From the NCBI RefSeq assembly GCF_015704895.1, contig NZ_JADQWB010000001.1:62001-126000 (forward strand): a stretch of DNA of 64,000 nucleotides, written 5' to 3'. The translations under genes and the position numbers were made by a program. The stretch comes from Agrobacterium leguminum. GTDB lineage: Bacteria > Pseudomonadota > Alphaproteobacteria > Rhizobiales > Rhizobiaceae. The first letter of the stretch is position 1, and each line of letters starts with the position of its first letter. Under the pieces are notes generated by a model. That model did no database searches, was not told the DNA's origin, and was given only the letters and a program-made list of their open reading frames with translations. Below, one piece after another: positions 27,581-37,266 of this stretch.

Positions 27581-29020
27581 TTATGCGTTCTTCTTGACTT
27601 CGGCATAGGCCGCAAGCGCTCTTTCCCGCGCTTTTCCATGGTCGACAATCGGCAGCGGATAGGTCTTGCCAAGTTCGATGCCCGCCTTCTTCAGCGCCTC
27701 TTTCGGCGCTTCGAATGGCTTGTGGATATATTTCCGTTCGAGCTTTTCCAGCTCCGGCACGAAACGGCGCACATAATCGCCATCGGCGTCGAATTTTTCG
27801 CCCTGCAATATGGGGTTGAATATGCGGAAAAACGGCGAGGCGTCCGCGCCTGAACCCGCCACCCATTGCCAGTTGGCGGCGTTGGAGGCCGGGTCCGCAT
27901 CGACAAGCGTGTCGCGGAACCATTTCTCACCCTTCCGCCAGTCGATCAGCAGATGTTTAATGAGGAAGGAGGCCACGATCATACGCACCCGGTTGTGCAT
28001 GGTGCCGTGTTTCCACAATTGCCGCATGCCGGCATCGACGATCGGATATCCCGTCATCCCTCGGGTCCACGCCGTGAAGGATTTTTCATCGTCTCGCCAG
28101 CGGAAGGCGTCGAAACTGTCGTTCCAGTTTTTTTCGTCCAGTTCGGGAAAGTGAAACAGCAGATGGTAGCAGAATTCCCGCCAGACGATTTCCTTGCGAA
28201 AACGGCTGATATCGTTGGAGGAGATATGTTGCGAAAGCCCCTTCGTCGCGTGCCAGACGGTAGAAGGCGCTATTTCGCCCGACGCCAGATGCGGGGAAAG
28301 CAAAGAGGTTGCGTCCTTTGCCGGAAAGTCGCGGCCCTCTTCATAACCCTTCAAAGCGCCATCGATGAAATCGTCAAGTTTTTCCCGCGCCCCGCTTTCG
28401 CCGGGAGACCATATGTCGCCGAAGTGTTTCGCCCAGTCCGGCTTGGTGGGTAACAGTTTCCAATCGCCAGGCTTTTCCGATTTCGGCCACGTCTTCGGCG
28501 CCTTCAGACCCTTCGGCGCATCCGCTGGTGCGTGCGGCTCCTCGCCGCCCTCCAGCGCCCGCCAGAAAGGCGTATAGACCCGGTAGGGACCGCCGGATTT
28601 CGTCTGCAGCCGCGATGGCTCATGCAGCAGATGGCCGGAAAAGCTGTGAACCGTCAGACCGTCATCCCGAAGCGTCTGTTTCAGCGCCTTGTCCGTCGCC
28701 ATGCCGGCTGGATCGTATCGGCGGTTCCAGAATACTGCCTCCGCACCGGTTTCGGATATCAGATGGCGCAATGTCTCGCCGGCGTCGCCGCTGAGAAGCA
28801 CGAGGCGACTGCCGATTTTTTCCAGTGCGGCTGCGAGGGACGTGAGGGAGTGGTGAAGCCACCATTCCTGTGCGCCGCCCAGCGGGCCACATGATTTTTC
28901 CCTGATATAGACGGGGATGACGGGGCCGCCATGCTCCACGGCGGCAAGCAGGGCGAGGTTGTCCGAAAGGCGCAGGTCCTTGCGGAACCAGACGATGGCG
29001 GGGGAGGCTGTTGTCGGCAT
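27581..29020 (-). CDS. phrB: Deoxyribodipyrimidine photolyase
   Basis: The 479-residue flavoprotein repairs cyclobutane pyrimidine dimers using blue light. It has the N-terminal antenna-binding alpha/beta domain (VWFRKDLRLSDN) and the C-terminal FAD domain with TGYPIVDAGMRQLW, HNRVRMI and the final motif DADPASNAANWQWVAGSG. The family is class I CPD photolyase by sequence; a cryptochrome-like role is less likely. It is separate from the ogt gene by two short features, but both are DNA-repair functions. Confidence 0.94.
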   Translation of the reverse strand: MPTTASPAIVWFRKDLRLSDNLALLAAVEHGGPVIPVYIREKSCGPLGGAQEWWLHHSLTSLAAALEKIGSRLVLLSGDAGETLRHLISETGAEAVFWNRRYDPAGMATDKALKQTLRDDGLTVHSFSGHLLHEPSRLQTKSGGPYRVYTPFWRALEGGEEPHAPADAPKGLKAPKTWPKSEKPGDWKLLPTKPDWAKHFGDIWSPGESGAREKLDDFIDGALKGYEEGRDFPAKDATSLLSPHLASGEIAPSTVWHATKGLSQHISSNDISRFRKEIVWREFCYHLLFHFPELDEKNWNDSFDAFRWRDDEKSFTAWTRGMTGYPIVDAGMRQLWKHGTMHNRVRMIVASFLIKHLLIDWRKGEKWFRDTLVDADPASNAANWQWVAGSGADASPFFRIFNPILQGEKFDADGDYVRRFVPELEKLERKYIHKPFEAPKEALKKAGIELGKTYPLPIVDHGKARERALAAYAEVKKNA

Positions 29021-29194
29021 GAAAGGACCCGGTTCACTTCCGCTTGAACGAGTGTTGAAACGCTTTGTTCCGCAAATCGGCTAGAATGGAAAGATGGAGG
29101 CGCATGGTTTTTCGAGGGTTATTTTTTCGCCCTTGAAACCGCTGATAAAGGGAACCAACTGGAGGAGCCGGCGTTTGTCGCGGGTTAATAGAGC

Positions 29195-29479
29195 ATGGAA
29201 GTGCAATCAATGTTGCTGAATGACGTTAAGTGGGAAAAGCCCGTTACCATCTCCCTTGAAAACGGTGCTCCCCGGATTTTCAATGGCGTTTACGAAGCCT
29301 TCGATTTTCTCCAGCATGAATGGCCTGAGCGTGGCGACAAGGTGCATGAACAGGCGCTGCGTCTGTGCCGCGCCTCGCTGATGGGCGACGTGGCGGGGGA
29401 GATTGCCCGCACGGCCTTCGTTGCCGCCAGCCGGCAGGCGCAGTGCCTTGTGGAAGAGCCGGGCAAAATCGCGTCCTGA
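29195..29479 (+). CDS. DUF982-domain protein
   Basis: The 94-residue protein belongs to DUF982, a small rhizobial family (KWEKPVTISLENGAPRIFNGVYEAFDFLQHEWPERGD). Such proteins are numerous in Rhizobiaceae genomes and are uncharacterised. A start at the second ATG (29210) is also possible. A strong terminator follows. Confidence 0.82.
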   Translation: MEVQSMLLNDVKWEKPVTISLENGAPRIFNGVYEAFDFLQHEWPERGDKVHEQALRLCRASLMGDVAGEIARTAFVAASRQAQCLVEEPGKIAS

Positions 29480-29504
29480 ACGGATTTTCGGAGCTGATGC
29501 GTAT

Positions 29505-29535
29505 AAGGCCACCCGCCAAAAAAACGGGTGGCCTT
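29505..29535 (+). terminator. Terminator after the DUF982 gene
   Basis: An 11-bp perfect stem (AAGGCCACCCG / CGGGTGGCCTT) with a 9-base A-rich loop, followed by TTGTTTG. Confidence 0.85.
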
Positions 29536-29616
29536 GTTTGTTGAGGAGCAGGAAACGGGTTGTTTCGAATGCGGGATATGGCATCGTGCATGCGAAAAAG
29601 CGGATGAGCGACGGCA

Positions 29617-30174
29617 ATGAGCAACCACTACGGCTATATTGTTTTTCCCACAGCCCTCGGCCATTGCGGCCTTGCATGGGCGGGGCGGGGCATTGTGCGC
29701 CTGCAATTGCCCGGCTCTGACGCCGGCGAGACCGAAAAACTCCTCCAGAAGCGCCTGCCATCCGCCTCCATCGCCGTTCCCGAAACACGCACGCGTGAGG
29801 TGATTGCAATGATCACCCGTTATTTCGGCGGCGAGGAGATCGATTTTACCGCCGTCGAACTCGATCTCGCCGGGCAGGAGCGTTTTTTCCTCGATGTTTA
29901 CGCCGTTGCGCGGCAGATCGGTTGGGGCGATACGACGACCTATGGCGGCATCGTAAGGACCCTCGGTCTCGGCATGGAAAAGGCCCGCGATGTCGGTCAG
30001 GCCATGGCGAAAAATCCGGTGCCGCTGATCATTCCCTGCCACCGGGTTCTTGCCGCCGGCGGCAGGCTTGGCGGCTTCTCCGCACCGGGCGGAACCACCA
30101 CCAAATTGCGTATGCTGGACCTCGAAAATGCCGGTCGCAGCGGCACTGACGAGGCTCAGGGCAGCCTGTTTTGA
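29617..30174 (+). CDS. ogt: Methylated-DNA-protein-cysteine methyltransferase
   Basis: The 185-residue suicide repair protein takes methyl groups from O6-methylguanine and O4-methylthymine. The acceptor cysteine is in IPCHRV near residue 143, and the helix-turn-helix (TTTYGGIVRTLG) and arginine finger region (ARDVGQAMAKNP) precede it. No AraC-like domain is fused, so this is an Ogt rather than Ada form. Confidence 0.93.
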   Translation: MSNHYGYIVFPTALGHCGLAWAGRGIVRLQLPGSDAGETEKLLQKRLPSASIAVPETRTREVIAMITRYFGGEEIDFTAVELDLAGQERFFLDVYAVARQIGWGDTTTYGGIVRTLGLGMEKARDVGQAMAKNPVPLIIPCHRVLAAGGRLGGFSAPGGTTTKLRMLDLENAGRSGTDEAQGSLF

Positions 30175-30287
30175 AGCAATGACAGATCAGCGCACATGAA
30201 TAGGCGTCTGATTTCTGCCCATTTCTCGTCAAATTGTCGCTAAATTGTCACAATACACGGGCGCCCTCTAACATAAGGGCGAGACGT

Positions 30288-30731
30288 TTGAGAGTATCCG
30301 CGTTAATTCTATCGGTTGCCTTGTCTTTTACAGTCGTTGCATCGGCCTCTGCCGGCATGCTGAACCAGGCAGAAAAATACACCGGACTGCATGAGTCCAA
30401 GAACAACAAGAGCCTCAAGAACATTCTTGGCGCAAATCCCCGCAGCACCCCATGGTGCGGCCTTTTCCTGCATGCGGTCGCCAGCAAGGCCGGCCGGCAA
30501 TCTCCCAAATCCTATGGATTTGCGAAGTCCTGGACATCCTTCGGTTATGCCGTGCCGGTCAGTCAGGCAAAGCCCGGCGATGTCGTCGTCATTCGCAACG
30601 GCCGTGGTTACCATGCCGGCATTTTGAAGAGCATGAGCGGCAAGACCGCCCAAATCCTCGGCGGCAACCAGTCCGGCCGGGTGCAGGTGTCGAACTTCAA
30701 CCGCAAGGCCATCGTTTCGGTCCGCCGATAA
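30288..30731 (+). CDS. Secreted CHAP-like cell-wall protein, TIGR02594 family
   Basis: About 147 residues: a signal peptide (ending ASASAG), then a compact NlpC/P60- or CHAP-like fold with the cysteine-containing motif STPWCGLFLHAV and a downstream histidine in GRGYHAGIL. These fit a cysteine peptidase acting on peptidoglycan. I favour the TTG at 30288 (AAGGGCGAG upstream), because the longer frame from 30234 puts extra polar residues before the signal. A terminator follows. Confidence 0.78.
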   Translation: MRVSALILSVALSFTVVASASAGMLNQAEKYTGLHESKNNKSLKNILGANPRSTPWCGLFLHAVASKAGRQSPKSYGFAKSWTSFGYAVPVSQAKPGDVVVIRNGRGYHAGILKSMSGKTAQILGGNQSGRVQVSNFNRKAIVSVRR

Positions 30732-30763
30732 ATCTCCTGACATTTTTGACGGCATTTTTCGAT

Positions 30764-30795
30764 AAAGGCGGGCTTTGACCCGCCTTTTCCGTTTT
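30764..30795 (+). terminator. Terminator after the TIGR02594 gene
   Basis: A 9-bp stem (AAAGGCGGG / CCCGCCTTT) with a 6-base loop runs into TTCCGTTTTT. It sits between convergent genes and may act in both directions. Confidence 0.8.
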
Positions 30796-30800
30796 TGGGC

Positions 30801-31040
30801 CTAGGGTTGCTCTCTGGTGCCCGGCGCTGCGTCGCGCTGATCGTCGTCTTCCAGATCGGTTGCCACGATAAAGGCATCCTCATGCTGCCGCGCCGCCTGC
30901 CTGCGGGCCCGAAGGCTGATCGATTCATCCGGATAGATTTCACTGTCTTTGGACTTCAGCTCGCTGTCGGTTTCAAAATCCGCCACGTCTTTTTGTTGAA
31001 TATCGAGAGGTTCGGGATTTCTGTGCCTGGTGCCGGTCAT
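30801..31040 (-). CDS. Small highly charged hypothetical protein
   Basis: The 79-residue protein is very hydrophilic (DIQQKDVADFETDSELKSKD) and has no membrane segment or recognised domain. The ATG at 31040 follows AGGAGA at a good distance, which supports a real gene. Probably disordered; function unknown. Confidence 0.6.
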   Translation of the reverse strand: MTGTRHRNPEPLDIQQKDVADFETDSELKSKDSEIYPDESISLRARRQAARQHEDAFIVATDLEDDDQRDAAPGTREQP

Positions 31041-31178
31041 CGGAATTCTCCTGCTGTTGTCGGGGAGCAAACGATCGGCCGGCAAGGGCGGTTCCTTCGC
31101 TCGTCGCGAAATCCGCATTTACGGCTGTCGAAGGCGGAACAAACTCTGGCTTTTTCGGGTTTTCCATGGGCAGAATAA

Positions 31179-31568
<390 letters not shown>

Positions 31569-31653
31569 AGCCTTCAGGCGCAGAAAGCGCGACACGTCAA
31601 TCCGGCCGGGAAGAAAGCCGTCTTACGCTCTTCGTCATATGCTTTGAGAGAAA

Positions 31654-31728
31654 TGGCTCCCCGGGCCGGATTCGAACCGGCGACCTGTCGATTAACAGTC
31701 GAATGCTCTACCGCTGAGCTACCAGGGA
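31654..31728 (-). tRNA. tRNA-Asn (anticodon GTT)
   Basis: Read on the minus strand: acceptor stem TCCCTGG/CCGGGGA, D-arm GCTCAGCGGTAGAGC, anticodon loop CTGTTAA with anticodon GTT, TTCGAAT loop and encoded CCA. 75 bases, complete. Confidence 0.97.
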
Positions 31729-31904
31729 ACGTCCACCGCTTGGCGCGGTGTGAGCGGGGTAATACAAATGCTTTTCCGATTTGCCAAGCGGTTTTTTCAA
31801 AAAAAACGCATTCCTCTTGTTTTATCCCTCCAGAGTCCCGATTTTCCGGGCTTATCGCCGGTGAAAAAATTATCCACAGGCCAGATGCAAAAGGGCAGGA
31901 TGGA

Positions 31905-32183
31905 ATGAAATTCGGTATCGACCACAGAACGCACCGCCTCCATGTCGGAAAATGGAGCTTTGCCATGCCGCGTTCGCGCGTCGGCAGGATTGCGACCGGC
32001 TCGGCGCTGGTGGTGGGCGGAACGCTGGGTTTCCTGCCCGTTCTCGGCTTCTGGATGATTCCGCTCGGTCTCGTCGTGCTTTCCCACGATCTGCCGGCGG
32101 TTCGCCGCCAGCGGCGACGGCTGGCGGTCTGGTGGGCATCGCGGCAGAACCGCCGCGACACCCGCAATGGTGGCCGGCAATAA
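31905..32183 (+). CDS. Small membrane protein of unknown function
   Basis: About 92 residues with a hydrophobic segment (IATGSALVVGGTLGFLPVLGFWMIPLGLVVLS) that probably forms two membrane passes with a PGW-like turn (VLGFWMIPLGL), then a basic tail. The ATG at 31905 has AGGA upstream. It converges on the exoD gene 3 bases away. No function is known. Confidence 0.65.
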   Translation: MKFGIDHRTHRLHVGKWSFAMPRSRVGRIATGSALVVGGTLGFLPVLGFWMIPLGLVVLSHDLPAVRRQRRRLAVWWASRQNRRDTRNGGRQ

Positions 32184-32186
32184 GTC

Positions 32187-32831
32187 TTATGCGCCGATGG
32201 AGCTGCTGATGCCCTGGCCGGCCCAGAAGGCCGCATAGGCGAGCGCCGCGAAATAAATCGCGGTCAGCCCCAGAAACAGGTAGCCCCCGAGCACGGTGAC
32301 GCCATCCCTCTGAATCATCCCGGCTGAAAAAAGCAGGATCGCAACGCCTGGAAGGGTGTTGGAGAAGGGAATGAAGCCGAGCGGCATCATCAGCAATACG
32401 CCCGCCGTCATCAGCGCAAGCCCGTTTATGCGGTTGGCGATGATGCCGGTCGTCAGCGCGGGAATGCGCGGGCGAATGAAACCGTCGAGCTTGGAGACAA
32501 TGGCGACGCCTTTTTGAAGGGCTGGAACGAGCTTTGCCGTCTCCATCTGCCGGTCGAGGATTTTTGCCGGCAGCCATGGCAGGCGGTTGAGGGTGATTGC
32601 CAGGCTGACAAGGATGATCGCCGCACCGAAGACCGTGCTGACGCCGGGAATGGAAACCGGGATGAGAAAGGGCAGGGAGGCGATTGCGCAGATAAGCAAA
32701 AGGCCCTGTTCGCCGATCGCTTCCATCAACTCGCGCAACGTGATCGTCTGACCCTGCAGCTTTCCTATCAGCTTCTCAAGCGTCGTGCTGAGCTTTTCAG
32801 ACGTATCAGTGAATGCGAATTCGTTCGTCAT
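32187..32831 (-). CDS. ExoD-family membrane protein
   Basis: About 214 residues, with the ExoD pattern (LSTTLEKLIG..., ITLRELMEAIGEQGLLL, IPVSIPGVSTVFG) and four or so membrane segments. ExoD of Sinorhizobium affects exopolysaccharide production and alkali tolerance; the mechanism is unknown. I choose the ATG at 32831 (GGGAAG upstream) over one at 32876. It is not adjacent to the polysaccharide genes at 37-46 kb. Confidence 0.87.
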   Translation of the reverse strand: MTNEFAFTDTSEKLSTTLEKLIGKLQGQTITLRELMEAIGEQGLLLICAIASLPFLIPVSIPGVSTVFGAAIILVSLAITLNRLPWLPAKILDRQMETAKLVPALQKGVAIVSKLDGFIRPRIPALTTGIIANRINGLALMTAGVLLMMPLGFIPFSNTLPGVAILLFSAGMIQRDGVTVLGGYLFLGLTAIYFAALAYAAFWAGQGISSSIGA

Positions 32832-32941
32832 GCGGCTTCCCGGAAGTTGTTTAACTTCGGGATTGATAACATCCATCCGGCCCGATGCCTATCGCCGATA
32901 GAAAAGGAGCCTCATCACATTTGGTCGGGCGGTTCGCTGGA

Positions 32942-33043
32942 TCAGTGCGAAACCCAGTTGCTGTAGGCGCCTGCAAGAAGAACCACCAGCAGAATGACAA
33001 GTATGACCGGATTGATCGATGTAACGAAGTTTACATAGTCCAT
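32942..33043 (-). CDS. 33-residue single-pass membrane microprotein
   Basis: The protein MDYVNFVTSINPVILVILLV...AGAYSNWVSH is one hydrophobic helix (about residues 10-26) with short polar ends. The ATG at 33043 sits behind GAGGAGGAAG at the right distance, which is strong evidence of translation. It lies 110 bases upstream of exoD on the same strand but is too short to be found by ordinary gene calling. No domain is recognisable. Confidence 0.6.
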   Translation of the reverse strand: MDYVNFVTSINPVILVILLVVLLAGAYSNWVSH

Positions 33044-33341
33044 GATAACTTCCTCCTCATTCCTCCACCTCTTATTCTACAGCAAAAAGGCGAGTTCATC
33101 TACCGCAGGGTGAAATTTCGCATTGCAACAACCGGCTTGCGGTGAGGGCTGGAAATGCTTGTTTTTATGATTTTTTGCGATGCAAAAATAAATTTTCCAA
33201 CATTTGCCATTCTCTTGCGTTGTCTCTAATCCTCATTCGGGGCCGGTCTCTCTGGCCCGCCGGCAACCGCATGAATCACCGCCGATATGCCTTGGCTCCC
33301 GCCTGCCTTCACTCCGCAACACTCTTCCCCGGGGACACGAC

Positions 33342-33929
33342 ATGCTGAAAAACATCTATGCCTGGACGATGGCGCTCGCCGCGCGCAAAACCGCCGTGTG
33401 GTGGCTGGCAATCGTGGCTTTCGTGGAAAGCTCCATCTTCGTCGTGCCTGCCGATGTGCTTTTCCTGCCCATGGTGCTGGCCAGGCCGAAAAAGGCGATG
33501 TTTTATGCGCTCGTGGCAACTGTCGCCTCGGTTCTCGGCGGCATCGCCGGCTGGTTCCTCGGTCATTATGCCTTTGAAAGCATCGCCCGACCCATTCTCG
33601 AATTCTACGGCAAGCTCGACAGCTTCGAGCATCTGAAGAACTCCGTGGATTACGAAACCATCGTTCTCCTGCTGGTGACATCGGGGCTTGCGCATCTGCC
33701 GCCGATCAAGGTCGTGACTATCCTTTCCGGCGCGGCCAATATCAGCCTTGGCCTGTTCATTCTTTCGGCGGTCGTCACGCGCGGCGCGCGCTTTTTCATC
33801 CTTGCCGGATTGCTGCAGAAATACGGGGAATCGGTGCGCCATTTCATCGAAAAACGCCTTGGCGCCATCACCGCAGCGGCAGCCGCCGCGCTCATCGCGG
33901 TCTATGCGGTTTACGTTTTCGTGCGTTGA
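33342..33929 (+). CDS. YqaA/DedA-type membrane protein
   Basis: The 195-residue inner-membrane protein has the SNARE-associated (DedA-like) core with AFVESSIFVVPADVLFLPMVLARP and VLGGIAGWFLGHYAF, plus four membrane segments. Members may move lipids or ions across the membrane. I place the start at the ATG at 33342; the longer frame upstream is not family-like. Confidence 0.85.
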   Translation: MLKNIYAWTMALAARKTAVWWLAIVAFVESSIFVVPADVLFLPMVLARPKKAMFYALVATVASVLGGIAGWFLGHYAFESIARPILEFYGKLDSFEHLKNSVDYETIVLLLVTSGLAHLPPIKVVTILSGAANISLGLFILSAVVTRGARFFILAGLLQKYGESVRHFIEKRLGAITAAAAAALIAVYAVYVFVR

Positions 33930-34034
33930 TCAAGCGCAAATTTTCTACTCTTACAATACTGTCGCATAACTTTCAGCTTACTGTCAGAATCCGCCTGTAT
34001 CGGTTCTCTCGTCGAATGAGGGAACCGTTTTATT

Positions 34035-34622
34035 ATGAGAAGATTCTGGAAGTGCTCCTTTTGGGGCATGGGTATTGCTGTGCTTGCGGCAGGCGGTTAT
34101 CTCTACGCCATTCAGCTCCTGGGCAATTTTCACGAGGTTGTCGCGGGGCAGCTTTATCGCTCCAATCAGCCGAGCAATGAGCAGCTCGTCCGCTATACCA
34201 AAGACCACGGTATCAGGACGGTCATCAATCTGCGCGGCGCGAACGAATCCAAGGCCTGGTATCGCGATGAGGTCGAAACCGCCCGCGAGCTGGGACTTAA
34301 TCATATCGATTTCGGCATGTCGGCAAGCCAGGAGCTTGACATGAACAGGGTCAATGAGCTGGTCGCCATCATGCGCGATGCGCCGAAGCCCATTCTCATT
34401 CATTGCAAGGCCGGTGCGGACAGGACAGGCCTTGCCACCGCGCTCTATCTCAGCCGCGTGGCAAAGCTTGATGAGGAACAGGCGGAAAGCCAGCTTTCCT
34501 TCCGCTTCGGCCATATCGGCATTCCCTATCTCTCGGAAACCTACGCCATGGACCGGACCTGGGAAAACGCGGAAAAGATGCCCGTCGTCGACGATTTCGC
34601 CATCGCCTCCAACGAATATTGA
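34035..34622 (+). CDS. Membrane-anchored dual-specificity / tyrosine phosphatase
   Basis: The 195-residue protein has a single N-terminal membrane anchor (about 10-27) and a DSP-type phosphatase domain with signature HCKAGADRTG (Cys nucleophile and Arg). Its general-acid aspartate is probably in LGLNHIDFGMSA. Periplasmic location is likely. It could act on phosphoproteins, phosphosugars or phosphoinositide-like substrates. Its start lies 105 bases after the yqaA gene stop. Confidence 0.85.
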   Translation: MRRFWKCSFWGMGIAVLAAGGYLYAIQLLGNFHEVVAGQLYRSNQPSNEQLVRYTKDHGIRTVINLRGANESKAWYRDEVETARELGLNHIDFGMSASQELDMNRVNELVAIMRDAPKPILIHCKAGADRTGLATALYLSRVAKLDEEQAESQLSFRFGHIGIPYLSETYAMDRTWENAEKMPVVDDFAIASNEY

Positions 34623-34834
34623 ACAAGGCTTCGGGCGGGCGGTGTAGGCAACGGATGCCGGCGTCGCCCTTTGTCTGGATATCTAGCGGGCCACTGCACA
34701 GCCTTAAGCTTGTCGCTTTGCCTTGGCAGCCTTTAGCCGACATGGCGGGAGGTGCCTTTTGCCTGAAGACCTAATCGATCATCTGGCTTGCCGGCATGTG
34801 TCATGGTGCCCAAAAGACGGTGGCAGAGACAATT

Positions 34835-35038
34835 CTAATTCTGCCCCCCGCCCGGCGTCCATCCGCGCGTATATCCCCTTCCCATAATGGCGACCGCCAG
34901 GGAAAGCTGTTCCTGCAGATGCTCGATTTCGCCGAGAAGGGCTTCGACAGCCGCCTTCGCATCGCCGTCATGACACTGGATGACATATCCGGCTATGTCA
35001 TCGGGCCGTATGGGGGTGATTTTTTCAGCGTCGGACAT
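34835..35038 (-). CDS. Small hypothetical protein
   Basis: The 67-residue protein (MSDAEKITPIRPDDIAGYVI, then an amphipathic helix EALLGEIEHLQEQLSLAVAI) starts behind AGAGGT. Predicted to be soluble with a short coiled coil. Unrecognised. Confidence 0.6.
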   Translation of the reverse strand: MSDAEKITPIRPDDIAGYVIQCHDGDAKAAVEALLGEIEHLQEQLSLAVAIMGRGYTRGWTPGGGQN

Positions 35039-35141
35039 ATTGGATGACCTCTCTTTTGTTCACTAAATGTTCTAATTTTAGCAGAGAGTCAACAAGGCAA
35101 TGGGCGTCGCCCTTTACAGTCCGGCACTGCGGAGTTGAACG

Positions 35142-35402
35142 TTAATGGACCGACGGATCCTTGCCATCCAGAAAGCTGCGAATCCCGTCTTTCTCACACG
35201 TGGCCAGGAATTCTTCCCAGGCGTCTTTGTCGGTCGCGAAGGGTTCGTCCCAGGTGGTGACATCGTCATGCTCGCTGATGACCTCGAGCGTCCAATCCTG
35301 CTGGGTGCCAGCGGGCCGGTAGATATCAACCAGAACCGTGATACCGTCGTCTTCAAACTCGCCCGAGAATTCTGAGTGTTCTATTTTCGTTTTTTTGGCC
35401 AT
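35142..35402 (-). CDS. Small acidic hypothetical protein
   Basis: The 86-residue protein (MAKKTKIEHSEFSGEFEDDG, then VDIYRPAGTQQDWTLEVISE) is acidic and soluble, with the ATG at 35402 behind a GAGGTG-like site. The pattern of beta strands and acidic turns resembles small rhizobial hypothetical proteins; no known domain. Confidence 0.65.
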   Translation of the reverse strand: MAKKTKIEHSEFSGEFEDDGITVLVDIYRPAGTQQDWTLEVISEHDDVTTWDEPFATDKDAWEEFLATCEKDGIRSFLDGKDPSVH

Positions 35403-35540
35403 CTCGGCACACCTCATTCTCAGGCCTGGACAAACGTATAGCCCAATCCGGGCTTTTAAATTCACGCATGGCGCGGGTTACCAGATAGCTGAAACAAATA
35501 TAGCCAGCTCTGGGGGAACTGGCTATCTATCTGATTTTAA

Positions 35541-35617
<77 letters not shown>

Positions 35618-35835
35618 AACCTGAAAGCCGTTTATATATAAGCCTGTTAGGGCGCAAGCGGAAAATGGTCTTTTCATAAAAAAAGGAGCAAAGGGTGTGG
35701 ATGGCGCAGAAGGGCCGAAGCGGCCCGGATGGGCGGCCGTCAAACGCATGACACATCCTCTTTCCATCATTGCCGGAACAAGCCGCCCGCTTCGGCGTTC
35801 AATCGCAGCGGAATTGAAACTCAGGGAGACGAACT

Positions 35836-36372
35836 ATGTCCGAACTCGTCGTTGTTGGTTTTGACGGAACGGAAGTGGCCGACAGGGTGCTTCTGAAGCT
35901 TGCAGGCCTGAAAAAGGAATATCTGGTCGATCTGGAAGATGCCGTGGTTGTCGTTCGCGATGAAGACGGCAAGGTGCATCTGAAACAGAGCGTCAATCTG
36001 ACGGCGATCGGCGCAAGCTCCGGTTTCCTGTCCGGCGGCCTCTGGGGCGGCCTCGTCGGCCTGCTGTTCCTCAATCCGCTGGCGGGATTTGCCATCGGCG
36101 GCGCCATCGGTGCCGGTACGGGCGCTCTTGCGGGTTCGCTGACGGATTTCGGTATCGATGACGATTTCATCAAATCGCTCGGCGAGACCATCCCCAACGG
36201 TTCTTCGGCGCTGTTCGTGCTGATCCGCAAGGTACAGCCGGAAAAGGTGCTGGCGGAATTCGAAGGCCTGCGCGGACGGGTCATCAAGACGTCGCTGTCG
36301 CCGGCGCAGGAAGCGCAGTTGCAAAAGGCGCTTTCCGGCGGAGCCGAACCGGCTGCCGCACCTGCCGTCTGA
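35836..36372 (+). CDS. DUF1269-family membrane protein
   Basis: The 178-residue protein has the DUF1269 pattern: an N-terminal alpha/beta part (VVGFDGTEVADRVLLKLAGL), then a glycine-rich hydrophobic stretch (FLSGGLWGGLVGLLFLNPLAGFAIGGAIGAG) that inserts in the membrane and a C-terminal ALFVLIRK strand. The family is widespread and uncharacterised, often induced by stress. AGGGAG lies upstream. Confidence 0.85.
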   Translation: MSELVVVGFDGTEVADRVLLKLAGLKKEYLVDLEDAVVVVRDEDGKVHLKQSVNLTAIGASSGFLSGGLWGGLVGLLFLNPLAGFAIGGAIGAGTGALAGSLTDFGIDDDFIKSLGETIPNGSSALFVLIRKVQPEKVLAEFEGLRGRVIKTSLSPAQEAQLQKALSGGAEPAAAPAV

Positions 36373-36443
36373 GCAGACGATGAAAGCGAGGCTGCGGCAT
36401 GTTCCATGTCGCAGCCATCCGCTCGGGCATCGGGGAATTCGGC

Positions 36444-37094
36444 TTATACGGTCAAGGTGCCGTTTTTCGCCTGCGGCCAGGTGAGATAATAATAGCGGCT
36501 GCCGACGCTGCCGAAAAACGCGTTGTCGCCGGAAACGGTATCGACATAGGCGCCGGTCTCGCTTCTCGCATAGGCCGAGCCGTCGCGTTTGAGATGGTCT
36601 TTTAGAAAGTCGCTCCATCCCGTCATGGCGATATCCGAGGCCGGTCTGGAGGTGGTTTCTGTATCGGAGGCCACATCCCAGGCCTTGATTTGCGCACCCT
36701 CGGCGGGATCGGAGACGGTCAGCGTGCCGGCCGTCAAAGCCTCCAGCATGGCCTTGGCCTGCGAAGCCTTGTCCGGATCCGCGATCAGGTCTTCCAACGT
36801 CTCCTTCAGCTCCTTCATGAAATCGGCCTTGGTAATATCGCCGGAAGAAAGCTGGGTATCCGTGTCGTCGGTCTGCGCATCCTCGTTCGAGGTCTGGGCA
36901 TATTGCGCCAGAAGCTGCGTGAGCCGCGTGTTGGTGGAAGACGAGGAGGAGGAGGTGTCCAGCCCGTAGGAATCGAGGAGAGATGTCCGCGTTGAGGAGG
37001 ATGTGGCGGCGGAATTGTCTTCCTGCTCCTTGATGGCCTTGAGGGCCAGTCTGGTGGCGGTGAGGCGTGTGGACAGGTCGATGGAGGAGACCAT
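36444..37094 (-). CDS. Ser/Thr-rich hypothetical protein
   Basis: The 216-residue protein begins MVSSIDLSTRLTATRLALKA, has a serine/threonine-rich middle (TSSSSSSTNTRLTQ) and a C-terminal globular part (MTGWSDFLKDHLKRDGSAYA, YYYLTWPQAKNGTLTV). No signal peptide is visible. The composition and the helical start suggest a secreted or surface-associated protein of the flagellar/type-secretion kind, but I cannot name a family. Transcribed alone. Confidence 0.6.
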   Translation of the reverse strand: MVSSIDLSTRLTATRLALKAIKEQEDNSAATSSSTRTSLLDSYGLDTSSSSSSTNTRLTQLLAQYAQTSNEDAQTDDTDTQLSSGDITKADFMKELKETLEDLIADPDKASQAKAMLEALTAGTLTVSDPAEGAQIKAWDVASDTETTSRPASDIAMTGWSDFLKDHLKRDGSAYARSETGAYVDTVSGDNAFFGSVGSRYYYLTWPQAKNGTLTV

Positions 37095-37187
37095 TGCGCT
37101 AGCTGTTTCCTTGATCGGGCGATACGCATCATTCGTACCGAACCGGCTCGGCGGGCATCGATCCCGCCTTTCGTCTCCTCTCATAAG

Positions 37188-37236
37188 AAGACCGGGCGAA
37201 TCCCGGCCGTGTTCGGCTTGGGATGCACCCGGTCTT
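37188..37236. terminator. Inverted repeat, likely terminator of the 49-residue gene
   Basis: AAGACCGGG and CCCGGTCTT are perfect complements with a 31-base loop that can itself fold. It lies downstream of the gene at 37267-37416 on the minus strand and ends in a T-containing stretch on that strand. Confidence 0.5.
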
Positions 37237-37266
37237 AATGGTCGGACTTTGCGCGACGCTTGCGGA

